A stretch of 64,000 bases of DNA. Origin: Agromyces humatus. Lineage in GTDB: Bacteria > Actinomycetota > Actinomycetes > Actinomycetales > Microbacteriaceae. Made by a program: the position numbers and the translations under genes. Positions 19,212-27,095 of this stretch are shown here, in pieces (position 1 is the stretch's first letter; every line of letters begins with the position of its first letter). The stretch spans positions 1 through 64,000 of the forward strand of contig NZ_JAJQPD010000010.1 in NCBI RefSeq assembly GCF_021228295.1. The letters are read 5' to 3'. A model generated the notes under the pieces. The model did not search any database, had not been told where the DNA came from, and saw nothing but the letters and a program-made list of their open reading frames with translations.

Positions 19212-20216
19212 TCAGTGCACTGCCGCCTCGATCGATGCCCGGGTGACGCGCTTGCGGAACACCCAATACGTCCAGCCCTGATACAGGAGCACGAGCGGCA
19301 GGGAGACGAGCGCCACCCAGCTCATGACCGTCAGCGTGTACGTCGAGCTCGACGCATTCACGATCGTGAGGCTGTTCGCAGGGTCGTTCGACGCGGGCAT
19401 CACATCGGGGAAGAGCGACGCGAACAGCGCGAACACGGCCGCAGCCACCGTGACCGCGAGCAGCGTGAAGGCGACGCCCTCGGATCCGCGGGCGTTCGCC
19501 AGCCAGCCGGCGATGAGGGCGACGGCCGAAACGGCCGCAAGGATCCAGAACCAGAGGCCGCCGTGCGCCAGTCCCGTCCAGACCAGGAACACCGCGGCGA
19601 CGACGATCGTGATGACGCCGGCCCGCGCGGCGAGGCGCCGGGCCCGCTCGCGCAGCTCGCCCTCGGTCTTCAGCGAGACGAACACGACGCCGTGCGTGAA
19701 GAACAGCAGCAGGGTCGTGAGGCCGCCGAGCAACGCGTACGGATTCAGCAGGTCGAACAGCGATCCCGTGAAGTTGTGGTCGGCGTCGAGCGGCACGCCC
19801 TGCACGATGTTCGCGAACGCGACACCCCACAGCAGCGCCGGCACGGCCGAGCCGACGATGATCATGCGGTCGAACCACGCCTTCCACTGCGACTCGGGCC
19901 GTTGGTGTCGGTACTCGAACGATACGCCGCGGGCGATGAGGGCGAGCAGGATGAGCAGGAGCGCGAGGTAGAACCCCGAGAAGAGCGTCGCGTACCACTC
20001 GGGGAACGCGGCGAACAGTGCAGCGCCCGCGACGATGACCCACGTCTCGTTGAGATCCCACACCGGCCCGATCGTGTTGATGAGCACGCGGCGGTCGATG
20101 TCGTCCTTTCCGAGGAAGGGCAGCGACATGCCGACGCCGAAGTCGAACCCGTCGAGCACGAAGTAGCCGACGAAGAGGAACGCGACGATCCAGAACCAGA
20201 GCACCGTGAGATCCAT
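19212..20216 (-). CDS. cydB: Cytochrome bd quinol oxidase subunit II
   Basis: 334-aa polytopic membrane subunit that stabilises the haem-bearing subunit I. It starts LTVLWFWIVAFLFVGYFVLD, as usual for CydB, and has GPVWDLNETWVIVAGAALFAA-type helix boundaries and about eight or nine hydrophobic segments. Two in-frame ATGs are close together. AGGAGG (20230-20225 on the minus strand) is only two bases from the first but eight from the second, which fixes the start at 20216. The AGGAGG overlaps the cydA stop, so the two genes are tightly linked. Confidence 0.95.
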   Translation of the reverse strand: MDLTVLWFWIVAFLFVGYFVLDGFDFGVGMSLPFLGKDDIDRRVLINTIGPVWDLNETWVIVAGAALFAAFPEWYATLFSGFYLALLLILLALIARGVSFEYRHQRPESQWKAWFDRMIIVGSAVPALLWGVAFANIVQGVPLDADHNFTGSLFDLLNPYALLGGLTTLLLFFTHGVVFVSLKTEGELRERARRLAARAGVITIVVAAVFLVWTGLAHGGLWFWILAAVSAVALIAGWLANARGSEGVAFTLLAVTVAAAVFALFASLFPDVMPASNDPANSLTIVNASSSTYTLTVMSWVALVSLPLVLLYQGWTYWVFRKRVTRASIEAAVH

Positions 20217-20228
20217 GTCCATTGCCTC

Positions 20229-21641
20229 CTAGTACACCGTCGTTGCGGGTTCGTGCCGACCGGTCTCGGGGTCGGGCTCGCCGACCTCGGGTGGTCCCTT
20301 CTTGATGGCGCGGATCACGAGGCGCACCTCGACGACCGCGAGCGCGCCGTAGACGAGGGTGAAGGCGATCAGCGAGATGAGCACCTCGAGGCCGGTCACG
20401 TTCGGCGAGACGGCCGACTCGGTGAACATCTGGCTGAAGACGATCCACGGTTGCCGGCCCATCTCGGTGAAGACCCAGCCCACGATCATGGCGGCGAGCG
20501 AGAGCGGGAAGCTCCAGATCGCGATCGTCCATATCCAGCGCTGCTCCGGAAGCCGGCCCTTGCGGGTGAGCCACAGGCCGACGACGGCGACGAGCACGTG
20601 CGCCAGGCCGAGTCCGATCATCCAGCGGAACGACCAGTAGGTGACCCAGATGATCGGGGTGTAGTCGCCAGGGCCGAAGAGCTCCTGGTATTGCGCCTGC
20701 AGGTCGTTGATGCCCTCGACGCACCCGTCGAAGGTGTGCGTCGAGAGAAACGACAGCAGGTATGGTACGCGGATCGAGAACAGCTCGGTCGACCCGTCGG
20801 GGGTTCCGAGCGTGAAGATCGAGAACGAGGCATCCGCACCGCAGACGGTGTCGTACGTCGCTTCGGCGGCCGCCATCTTCATCGGCTGCGTCGCGACCAT
20901 CGCGAGGCTCAGCTGGTCGCCGAAGAGGGTGGTGAGGATCCCCGAGCCGACCATCACCCAGAGGCCGAACTTCAGCGCCGGCCGCATCGTGTCGAGGTGC
21001 TGATTGCGGGCCAGGTGCCATGCCGCCGCGCTGATGACGAGGCCGGCGGCGACCATGAAGCTCGCCGCGATGGTGTGCGGGAACGCGGCGAGGGCGACGG
21101 GGTTCGTCAGCAGGGCGCCGATGTCGACGAGCTCGGCCCGCCCCTTCTCCTCATTGATCTGGAACCCGACCGGGTTCTGCATGAACGCGTTGGCCGCGAT
21201 GATGAAGTAGGCCGAGACGATCGACCCGATGGCCACGCACCAGATGGTCGCGAGATGCAGGCCCCGAGGCAGCTTGTCCCAGCCGAAGATCCAGAGCCCG
21301 ATGAAGGTGGCCTCGAAGAAGAACGCGAGCAGGCCCTCGAGGGCGAGCGGCGCGCCGAACACATCGCCCACGTACCTCGAGTACTCCGACCAGTTCATGC
21401 CGAACTGGAACTCCTGCACGATGCCGGTGACGACGCCCATGGCGAAGTTGATGAGGAAGATCCCGCCGAAGAACCGCGTGATCCGCAGGTACTCGGCCTT
21501 GCCGGTGCGGTACCAGGCGGTCTGGAACACGGCCGCGGTCGACGCGAGACCGATGGTGAGAGGGACGAACAGGAAGTGGTAGACGGTGGTGAGCCCGAAT
21601 TGCCAACGGGCGAGGAGCAGCGGGTCGAGCAGCTCGTTCAC
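20229..21641 (-). CDS. cydA: Cytochrome bd quinol oxidase subunit I
   Basis: 470-aa subunit carrying haems b558, b595 and d. The N-terminus LLLARWQFGLTTVYHFLFVP holds the conserved early His (H22 here). GRQPW in VFTEMGRQPWIVF is the invariant motif near the quinol site. The Q-loop is of the short type. GTG 21641 is chosen because AAAGGGG lies five bases upstream; a GTG at 21656 would be upstream of that element. It is the first gene of cydABDC and is divergent from blaI with a shared control region. Confidence 0.95.
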   Translation of the reverse strand: MNELLDPLLLARWQFGLTTVYHFLFVPLTIGLASTAAVFQTAWYRTGKAEYLRITRFFGGIFLINFAMGVVTGIVQEFQFGMNWSEYSRYVGDVFGAPLALEGLLAFFFEATFIGLWIFGWDKLPRGLHLATIWCVAIGSIVSAYFIIAANAFMQNPVGFQINEEKGRAELVDIGALLTNPVALAAFPHTIAASFMVAAGLVISAAAWHLARNQHLDTMRPALKFGLWVMVGSGILTTLFGDQLSLAMVATQPMKMAAAEATYDTVCGADASFSIFTLGTPDGSTELFSIRVPYLLSFLSTHTFDGCVEGINDLQAQYQELFGPGDYTPIIWVTYWSFRWMIGLGLAHVLVAVVGLWLTRKGRLPEQRWIWTIAIWSFPLSLAAMIVGWVFTEMGRQPWIVFSQMFTESAVSPNVTGLEVLISLIAFTLVYGALAVVEVRLVIRAIKKGPPEVGEPDPETGRHEPATTVY

Positions 21642-21682
21642 GGATGCCCCTTTCACGACCGCAGTCGTCGAAGAATCGTTCG

Positions 21683-21731
21683 TCTACAGAGCGTAGAGCA
21701 CTTCTCTACCGCACGTAGAACACTTCTCTCG
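21683..21731. promoter_or_regulatory. Operator array between cydA and blaI (TCTAC-N5-GTAGA, 22-bp period)
   Basis: Two perfect inverted repeats, TCTAC-AGAGC-GTAGA (21683-21697) and TCTAC-CGCAC-GTAGA (21705-21719), are exactly 22 bp apart. A degenerate third half-site, TCTCG, follows at 21727-21731, again 22 bp on. The spacing is two helical turns, so bound dimers would lie on one face. The second site lies where the blaI -35 should be. The symmetry resembles BlaI/MecI-type TACA/TGTA operators, so BlaI is the likely ligand, controlling itself and probably cydABDC. Confidence 0.7.
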
Positions 21732-21738
21732 ATGGCGA

Positions 21739-21751
21739 TATTCTTGCTGTA
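21739..21751 (+). promoter_or_regulatory. Leaderless promoter of blaI (TATTCT-N6-ATG)
   Basis: TATTCT at 21739-21744 is followed by TGCTGT and the ATG at 21751. There is no Shine-Dalgarno sequence in front of this ATG, which makes a leaderless transcript the simplest reading. Confidence 0.55.
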
Positions 21752-22125
21752 TGGCGAACCTCGGCGAACTTGAGCGCTCCGTGATGGACGTGCTGTGGTC
21801 GGGCGAGGCCCTGCTCACGGCCAACGAGCTGCGCGACGCGCTCGCGGTGCGCGACGGCGCGCCGAGCAAGTCGGTGGCCACGACGACCGTGCTCACAGTG
21901 CTCTCGCGGCTCGAGCGCAAGGGGTTCGTCAGCCGGCAACGCGACACGCGACCGCATCGGTACCACGCGCTGCTCTCGCGTGAAGAGCACACCGCCGAGC
22001 TCATGCACGAGGTCCTCGACCGCTCGAGCGATCGCGACGCTGCACTCGCTCGCTTCGTCCGCACCGTCAGCGACGGCGAGGCCGCCACGCTGCGCCGCCT
22101 GCTCGACGAACACTCACGCCCCTGA
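21751..22125 (+). CDS. blaI: BlaI/MecI/CopY-family transcriptional repressor
   Basis: 124-aa winged-helix dimeric repressor. It reads LGELERSVMDVLWSGEALLT at the N-terminus, with recognition-helix region SKSVATTTVLTVLSRLERKG and wing VSRQRDTRPHRYHALLSREE, then a C-terminal dimerisation helix. Family members bind TACA-type palindromes and are inactivated by proteolysis through a partner M56 peptidase, or by metal ligands in CopY. Here the M56 gene follows after two bases, and a symmetric operator array lies just upstream. In Mycobacterium tuberculosis the homologous BlaI also controls energy metabolism genes, which fits the divergent cyd operon. Confidence 0.9.
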   Translation: MANLGELERSVMDVLWSGEALLTANELRDALAVRDGAPSKSVATTTVLTVLSRLERKGFVSRQRDTRPHRYHALLSREEHTAELMHEVLDRSSDRDAALARFVRTVSDGEAATLRRLLDEHSRP

Positions 22126-22127
22126 CC

Positions 22128-22991
22128 GTGCTCGTCGTCGCGGTCCTGCTCGGAATCCTCGCCCTCGCGCTGGCGTGGCCGGTGCCCGTCGCCCTCGCGG
22201 GTGCCGCCTGGCCTGCCCATTCCCCCGGGGTCGCACTGGCGCTCTGGCAGGCGATCGCCGTCGCCGGCGGCGTCTCGATGATCGGCAGCCTGCTGTTGTT
22301 CGGCGCCGCGCCCGCCGGATCGCTGTTCGGCGCATGGACGGCACTCGCACCCGCGATGTTCACGGGCCCCCTGCCGGCAGGCTTCGGGGTCGTGCATCTC
22401 GCCGCCCTGACCCTCGCCGCCGGACTCGCGGTCCACCTCGCACTCAACCTCGCGGTCACGGCCGTGCGAGCCGAGCGCGAGCGGCGTCGCCAGCACCAGC
22501 TCGTCGCATTGCTCGGCGATCCGATCCCGGGCGAGCCCCGCACCCGCGTGCTCGCGCACCCGGTGCCGCTCGCGTACTGCGTCCCCGGCATTCGCACGGC
22601 GACCGTGCTCACCGATGGACTGGTCGAGACCCTGCGCGCCGACGAACTCGCTGCCGTGATCGCGCACGAGCGCACGCACCTCGACCAGCTGCACCACCTC
22701 GTGCTCCTCGCCTTCCGCGCCTGGCACAGCGCGCTGCCCTGGTTCCCGATCGCGAATCGCGCCGAGCGCGCCGTCGCCCAGCTCACCGAGATGCTCGCCG
22801 ACGACGGCGCGCGGCACGCCACGGGTGACGACTCGGTACGCCGCGCCATCATCCAGGTCGGCTCGGCCGGCGAGCCGGGCGCCTACGCCGACGCGGGCGG
22901 GGTGAGCCCCGACCTCGCGATGCTCGAGGCACGGCTCGCCCGACTCGCGCCGTCGACGGCGCAGCACACTCAGAATCCTCCCCGAGTGTGA
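22128..22991 (+). CDS. M56-family membrane metallopeptidase (BlaR-like, no sensor domain)
   Basis: 287-aa membrane protein. Hydrophobic segments lie at about residues 2-26, 35-62 and 84-112. A zinc peptidase motif HERTH is at 180-184 within AAVIAHERTHLDQLHH, followed by LTEMLADDGA as third-ligand region. It lacks the extracellular penicillin-binding domain of BlaR1, so beta-lactams are unlikely to be sensed directly. It starts at GTG 22128, two bases after blaI, and is surely co-expressed with it. It probably cleaves BlaI on an unknown signal. Confidence 0.85.
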   Translation: MLVVAVLLGILALALAWPVPVALAGAAWPAHSPGVALALWQAIAVAGGVSMIGSLLLFGAAPAGSLFGAWTALAPAMFTGPLPAGFGVVHLAALTLAAGLAVHLALNLAVTAVRAERERRRQHQLVALLGDPIPGEPRTRVLAHPVPLAYCVPGIRTATVLTDGLVETLRADELAAVIAHERTHLDQLHHLVLLAFRAWHSALPWFPIANRAERAVAQLTEMLADDGARHATGDDSVRRAIIQVGSAGEPGAYADAGGVSPDLAMLEARLARLAPSTAQHTQNPPRV

Positions 22992-23013
22992 CGCGCAGCA
23001 CCCGCGTCGTCGA

Positions 23014-23028
23014 TACGCTCGAAGGATG
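23014..23028 (+). promoter_or_regulatory. Leaderless promoter of the DedA gene (TACGCT-N6-ATG)
   Basis: TACGCT (23014-23019), CGAAGG, then ATG at 23026. GAAGG could act as a weak ribosome site only on a longer transcript, for example read-through from the M56 gene. Confidence 0.4.
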
Positions 23029-23790
23029 AACGAGATCCTCACATGGATCCTCGACACCGTCGAGAGCGTCGACCCGGTGCTGCGCACCCTGCTCGCCGGC
23101 ATCGGCATCATGCTCGAGACCTCGGTGCTCATCGGTCTCATCGTGCCCGGCGACACCATCGTGCTTGTCGCCTCCACCGCCGTTGACGGCGTCGGCGAGT
23201 ACTTCGCGCTCGCGTTCGCCGTCATCGCAGGCGCCCTGATCGGCGAGAGCATCGGCTTCGCCCTCGGACGATGGTTCGGCCCGCACATCCTGCATTCGCG
23301 CCTCGGCCGCAAGATCGGCGAAGACCACTGGCACCGTGCCCAGCGCTACCTCGACCGTCGCGGCGGGCCGGCGATCTTCATCTCACGGTTCTTGCCGGTG
23401 CTGCACTCGCTCATCCCGCTCACGGTCGGCATGAGCACCATGCGGTACCGGCGATTCATCGCGTGGACGCTGCCCGCCTGCGTCATCTGGGCGTTCGCGT
23501 ACGTCACGGTCGGATCACTCGCCGCGGGCAGTTATCGCGAGCTCAGCCGGAACCTGCACTGGGCCGGGTACGTCTTCGTCGCCATCATCGCGGGGTTTCT
23601 GCTCGTCGCGTGGGGCCTCAAGAAGCTGATCGTCCGCTCCGAGGCCAAGCACATGGCGGCGATCGACGAGATCGGCCGACTCGACGACGACTCCGGCGAC
23701 GACGACCTCGACATCGTCGAGGCCGGCCCAGACGACGAGGGGTCGGATGCCGTGGCACCCGACCCCTCGAACCTCGACGCCGAGCGCTAG
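23026..23790 (+). CDS. DedA-family membrane protein
   Basis: 254-aa DedA/SNARE-associated-Golgi-type membrane protein. Family motifs are GIMLETSVLIGLIVPGDTI (conserved Glu and PGD), GALIGESIGFALGRWFG, FISRFLPVLHSLIPLTVGMS and an Arg-rich cytoplasmic loop (MRYRRFIAW). DedA proteins are tied to lipid-carrier recycling (undecaprenyl phosphate flipping), membrane potential and drug tolerance. The last 45 residues are a hydrophilic, Asp-rich tail. Its TAG stop shares a palindromic CTAG with the stop of the convergent transporter gene. Confidence 0.92.
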   Translation: MNEILTWILDTVESVDPVLRTLLAGIGIMLETSVLIGLIVPGDTIVLVASTAVDGVGEYFALAFAVIAGALIGESIGFALGRWFGPHILHSRLGRKIGEDHWHRAQRYLDRRGGPAIFISRFLPVLHSLIPLTVGMSTMRYRRFIAWTLPACVIWAFAYVTVGSLAAGSYRELSRNLHWAGYVFVAIIAGFLLVAWGLKKLIVRSEAKHMAAIDEIGRLDDDSGDDDLDIVEAGPDDEGSDAVAPDPSNLDAER

Positions 23791-24713
23791 AAGAGCGACT
23801 TCTCGGCGAGCCAGTCGGTCGCGATCTGCTCGGCCGACTGCTGTTCGTCGATGCTGAGCGCGTTGAGCGCGACCAACTCTTCGGCGGTGAGCGCAGCACT
23901 CACCGTGTTGATGACCTCGGCGATCTCATCGGTGACCTTGTCGCTCACGACCGGGACGACGTTCGACGCGAGGAAGAGACCCTCGGGGTCTTCGAGCGTC
24001 ACGAGATCGCTGGAGGCGATCGCCGGGTTCGCGCTGAAGATGTTCACGATCTGCACCTGGTCGTCTTCGAGCGCCTTGAGCGTGAGGGGTCCGCCGCTGT
24101 CTTCGATCGGTGTGAACGCGACGTCGACGCCATAGACCTCCTTCAGCCCGTCGGGACCGTACGGCCTGGTCGCGAGCTCGGAGTTACCGCCGAGGGTGAG
24201 CGGTGTCGTGACGTTCGCGAGATCGGCGAGACTCGTGACGTCGTTCGCGTCGGAGAACTCCTTGGTGACGTTGTACGAGTCCTGGTCGGTCGCGGGTGCC
24301 TCCTCGAGTACGCGCAGGCCCTCGGGCAGCGACGTCTCGAGTTCGGCGTAGACGTCGTCGCTCGTCGTGGCCGTCGTGTCGGGCACGTAGAACTGCAACA
24401 GGTTGCCCGTGTACTCGGGGAACACGTCGATCGCCCCGCTCTCGATCTCGGGGATGTAGACCTCGCGCTGGCCGATGCGGAACTGCCGGTCGACCGTGTG
24501 CCCGTTGGCCTCGAGCGCCTGCGCGTAGATCTCGGCGATGATCTCGTTCGAGTAATAGTCCTGCGAGCCGACGACGAGCGTCTCGGACGAGCCGCCGTCG
24601 TCTGTCGACGCACTGTCGAGCGGATCGCCCGACGCACACCCTGCCAGGGCCACTGTCGCCCCGACCGCGACCGCTGCGAGCGCAACGAGCCGGCCTCTTC
24701 CTGCTGTGATCAT
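23787..24713 (-). CDS. Osmoprotectant ABC transporter substrate-binding lipoprotein (OpuC/ProX type)
   Basis: 308-aa lipoprotein. The signal peptide ends in lipobox VALAGC with lipidated Cys at about residue 26, followed by a Ser/Asp linker. The mature domain has the QAT-family pattern LVVGSQDYYSNEIIAEIYAQ and the DVFPEYTGNLLQFY motif that binds quaternary amines (glycine betaine, choline, carnitine). It is the last of four overlapping genes: ATPase, permease, permease, binding protein. The exact substrate is not certain. Confidence 0.9.
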   Translation of the reverse strand: MITAGRGRLVALAAVAVGATVALAGCASGDPLDSASTDDGGSSETLVVGSQDYYSNEIIAEIYAQALEANGHTVDRQFRIGQREVYIPEIESGAIDVFPEYTGNLLQFYVPDTTATTSDDVYAELETSLPEGLRVLEEAPATDQDSYNVTKEFSDANDVTSLADLANVTTPLTLGGNSELATRPYGPDGLKEVYGVDVAFTPIEDSGGPLTLKALEDDQVQIVNIFSANPAIASSDLVTLEDPEGLFLASNVVPVVSDKVTDEIAEVINTVSAALTAEELVALNALSIDEQQSAEQIATDWLAEKSLF

Positions 24714-25453
24714 TTCTGATTCCCTTCGATGATGGGTTGCCCCACGACCGCTCGCGACCGGGTCGGCCGCGAGCGGAGCTCTCTGGTGCGGGATGCCCGC
24801 ACTCCCGCGGGCACGACGAGGCGCTGGATGACGGCGAACAGACCGTCGATGACGAGCGCGAGGATGATGACCAGGATCGAACCGCCGAGCATCTGGGGGA
24901 AGTCACGGGTCTTCAGGCCCTCGAAGATGAAACGCCCGAGCCCCTCGTTGGCGACGTAGGCCGCAAGGGTCGCGGTGGCGATGATCTGCAGGGTCGCCGA
25001 CCGGATGCCGCCGACGACGATCGGCATGCCGAGCGGGAGTTCGACCTTGCCCACGATCTGCGACTCGAGCATGCCGACCGCTCGGGCGGCATCGATGGTA
25101 CGCCGGTCGACCGACTCGAAGCCCGCGTAGGCACCGGCGAGCAATGGCGGAATCGCCAGGATGACGAGGGCGATGATCGGGGCTGCGAGGCCGATGCCGA
25201 GCCAGATGCCGAAGAGTGTGAGCACGCCGAGCGTGGGTAGCGCGCGCAGCCCTCCGGACACTCGAACCGCGGGCTCGCGGCCCCGGCCGGTGTGGCCGAT
25301 GACCGCACCGACCGGCAGCGCGATCGCCGACGCGATGACCAGCACCAGGGCGGTGATCGACACGTGCTCCCACAACCGCTGCGGAATACTGCCCGGCCCG
25401 CTCCAGTTCGCGGGGTCGAGGATCCACGCGATGCCGTCGAGGAAGAGGTTCAT
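24710..25453 (-). CDS. Osmoprotectant ABC transporter permease (second)
   Basis: 247-aa inner-membrane permease of the OpuCB/OpuCD type. Six hydrophobic segments are present, with the EAA-like loop AARAVGMLESQIVGKVELPL facing the ATPase. It starts MNLFLDGIAWILDPANW, where the long N-terminus before the first helix is usual for one of the two permeases. The ATG at 25453 overlaps the upstream permease stop (ATGA), and its own stop overlaps the binding-protein ATG in the same way. A basic tail after residue 215 is extra. Confidence 0.9.
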   Translation of the reverse strand: MNLFLDGIAWILDPANWSGPGSIPQRLWEHVSITALVLVIASAIALPVGAVIGHTGRGREPAVRVSGGLRALPTLGVLTLFGIWLGIGLAAPIIALVILAIPPLLAGAYAGFESVDRRTIDAARAVGMLESQIVGKVELPLGMPIVVGGIRSATLQIIATATLAAYVANEGLGRFIFEGLKTRDFPQMLGGSILVIILALVIDGLFAVIQRLVVPAGVRASRTRELRSRPTRSRAVVGQPIIEGNQK

Positions 25454-26139
25454 GCGGGATCCGCCTCGATCGAGCGCACGTCGGAGAGCGCGGGCCGCCG
25501 TGACCGGCGGGGACCGGACCACGGCATGAGCAGTCGGCCGGCCATGACGCACAGCCAGTCGAGGAGCAGCGCGAGCAGGATCGTCGCGACGATGCCCGTG
25601 ATGATCTCGGCCTCGATGCCACGCTGGAACCCGTCGGTGAAGAGACTGCCGAGGCTCTGCACCCCGATCACCGCACCGACCGTGGCGAGACTCACCGTGC
25701 TGACGACGACGACCCGCAGCCCTGAGAGCAGCACGGGGCCGGCGAGGGGCAGTTCGACCCCCCAGAATCGGCCCGCCGCCGAATACCCAAGTGCGGTCGC
25801 CGACTGGCGCACATCGGATGCGACGGAATCGAAGGCGTCGGCGGCCGTGCGCACGATGACGGCGATGCCGTAGAGCGTGAGGGCGATGACCAGGTTCACG
25901 GGCGATCGCAGCCCGAGACCCGTGATCGGCGGGAGCGCGACGAACATGGCAAGCGACGGGATCGCGTAGAGCAGGGCGCAGAGTGACAGCAGCACCCCGC
26001 GCGACCACGCGTAGCGGTGCGCGAGCCACCCGATCGGTACCGAGATCACGAAGCTCAGTATGATCGCCGGCACCGACAATGCCAGGTGCACGAGGATCAG
26101 TTCGCCGACCAGGTCGAGATTCGACCAGAGCCAGGTCAC
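25450..26139 (-). CDS. Osmoprotectant ABC transporter permease (first)
   Basis: 229-aa permease homologous to the following one. It reads LVHLALSVPAIILSFVISVP in helix 1 and has the coupling loop ATALGYSAAGRFWGVELPLA. It probably forms a heterodimer with the second permease, as in OpuC systems. Start and stop both lie in ATGA overlaps with its neighbours, so all four subunits should be made in fixed ratio. Confidence 0.9.
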   Translation of the reverse strand: MTWLWSNLDLVGELILVHLALSVPAIILSFVISVPIGWLAHRYAWSRGVLLSLCALLYAIPSLAMFVALPPITGLGLRSPVNLVIALTLYGIAVIVRTAADAFDSVASDVRQSATALGYSAAGRFWGVELPLAGPVLLSGLRVVVVSTVSLATVGAVIGVQSLGSLFTDGFQRGIEAEIITGIVATILLALLLDWLCVMAGRLLMPWSGPRRSRRPALSDVRSIEADPA

Positions 26140-26948
26140 GAGGCGAGCACTCCCGCCGCGCGACCGTCGCCGTCGAGCACGATGCGCCGACCTCCGACCT
26201 CGGTGATGTGGAGCGCACGCTTGCCGCGGTCGGCGCCGACGAACTCGGCAACGAAGTCGTCCGCGGGGTTCGCGAGGATCTCTGTCGGCGAGGCGGCCTG
26301 CGAGATCTTGCCACCGTGCTGCATGATGACCACCTGGTCACCGAGCAGAAACGCCTCGTCGATGTCGTGCGTGACGAAGACGACGGTCTTTCCGAGCTCG
26401 CCCTGCAGGCGCAGCAGCTCCTGCTGCAATTCGGCGCGAACGATCGGATCGACCGCGCCGAACGGTTCGTCCATGAGCAGGATGTTCGGGTCGACCGCGA
26501 GGCCGCGTGCGACGCCCACGCGTTGCTGCTGCCCGCCCGAGAGCTGACTCGGGTACCGGTCGGCAAGTGATCGGTCGAGGCCGACGGTGTCGAGCAATTC
26601 GAGCGCATGGGCGTGCGCGTCGCGCTTGCGCGCGCCGCGAAGCAGCGGCACCGTCGCGACATTGTCGATGACCGTTCGGTGCGGCAGCAGCCCTGAGTTC
26701 TGCATCACATAGCCGATGCCGCGCCGAAGCGCGACCGGCTCCCGGGTCGCGACATCGGTGCCGTCGATCAACACCTGTCCGGAGGTCGGGTCGACCATGC
26801 GATTGATCATTCGCAGCAGCGTGGTCTTGCCCGAACCCGACGAGCCCACGAACACCGTCGTCTTGCGAGGCGGAATGACGATGTCGACGTCGACTACGGC
26901 GCGCGTGCCGTCAGGGAACGTCTTCGACACGCCTCGGAACTCGATCAT
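26136..26948 (-). CDS. Osmoprotectant ABC transporter ATP-binding protein
   Basis: 270-aa ATPase of the proV/opuCA family. Walker A is FVGSSGSGKTTLLRM, the signature LSGGQQQRVGVARGLA, Walker B ILLMDEPFGAVDP and the switch histidine FVTHDIDEAF. After the ATPase domain only about 55 residues remain, so the tandem CBS domains that sense ionic strength in OpuA/OpuCA are absent. Regulation is then more likely transcriptional. It starts at ATG 26948 with GAGG upstream and is the promoter-proximal gene of the transporter operon. Confidence 0.92.
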   Translation of the reverse strand: MIEFRGVSKTFPDGTRAVVDVDIVIPPRKTTVFVGSSGSGKTTLLRMINRMVDPTSGQVLIDGTDVATREPVALRRGIGYVMQNSGLLPHRTVIDNVATVPLLRGARKRDAHAHALELLDTVGLDRSLADRYPSQLSGGQQQRVGVARGLAVDPNILLMDEPFGAVDPIVRAELQQELLRLQGELGKTVVFVTHDIDEAFLLGDQVVIMQHGGKISQAASPTEILANPADDFVAEFVGADRGKRALHITEVGGRRIVLDGDGRAAGVLAS

Positions 26949-27034
26949 GCTGCCTCAATCCACGTCGGCGACGTTCGCTCGAACGGCGGATACCAGCCAA
27001 ACACCATTCGCGCGTCGAGGCAACGCACGAAGCA

Positions 27035-27095
27035 CGGCGCGTCGTCAGGCCGCGTTGTGCTCGGCGCGTCGTCAGGCCGCGTTGTGCTCGGCGCG
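27035..27095. repeat. 27-bp tandem duplication across the tetR stop codon
   Basis: Two identical 27-bp copies lie at 27035-27061 and 27062-27088, with seven more matching bases after them. Each copy contains the TCA that reads as TGA on the minus strand. Because 27 is nine codons, the copy after the stop would repeat the last residues of the TetR protein in frame if read through. Confidence 0.9.

Noticed and set aside
21642..21682. A specific -35/-10 pair for cydA
   Set aside because: TACGCT within the first operator is possible on the minus strand, but no -35 fits at the correct distance, so no promoter is claimed.
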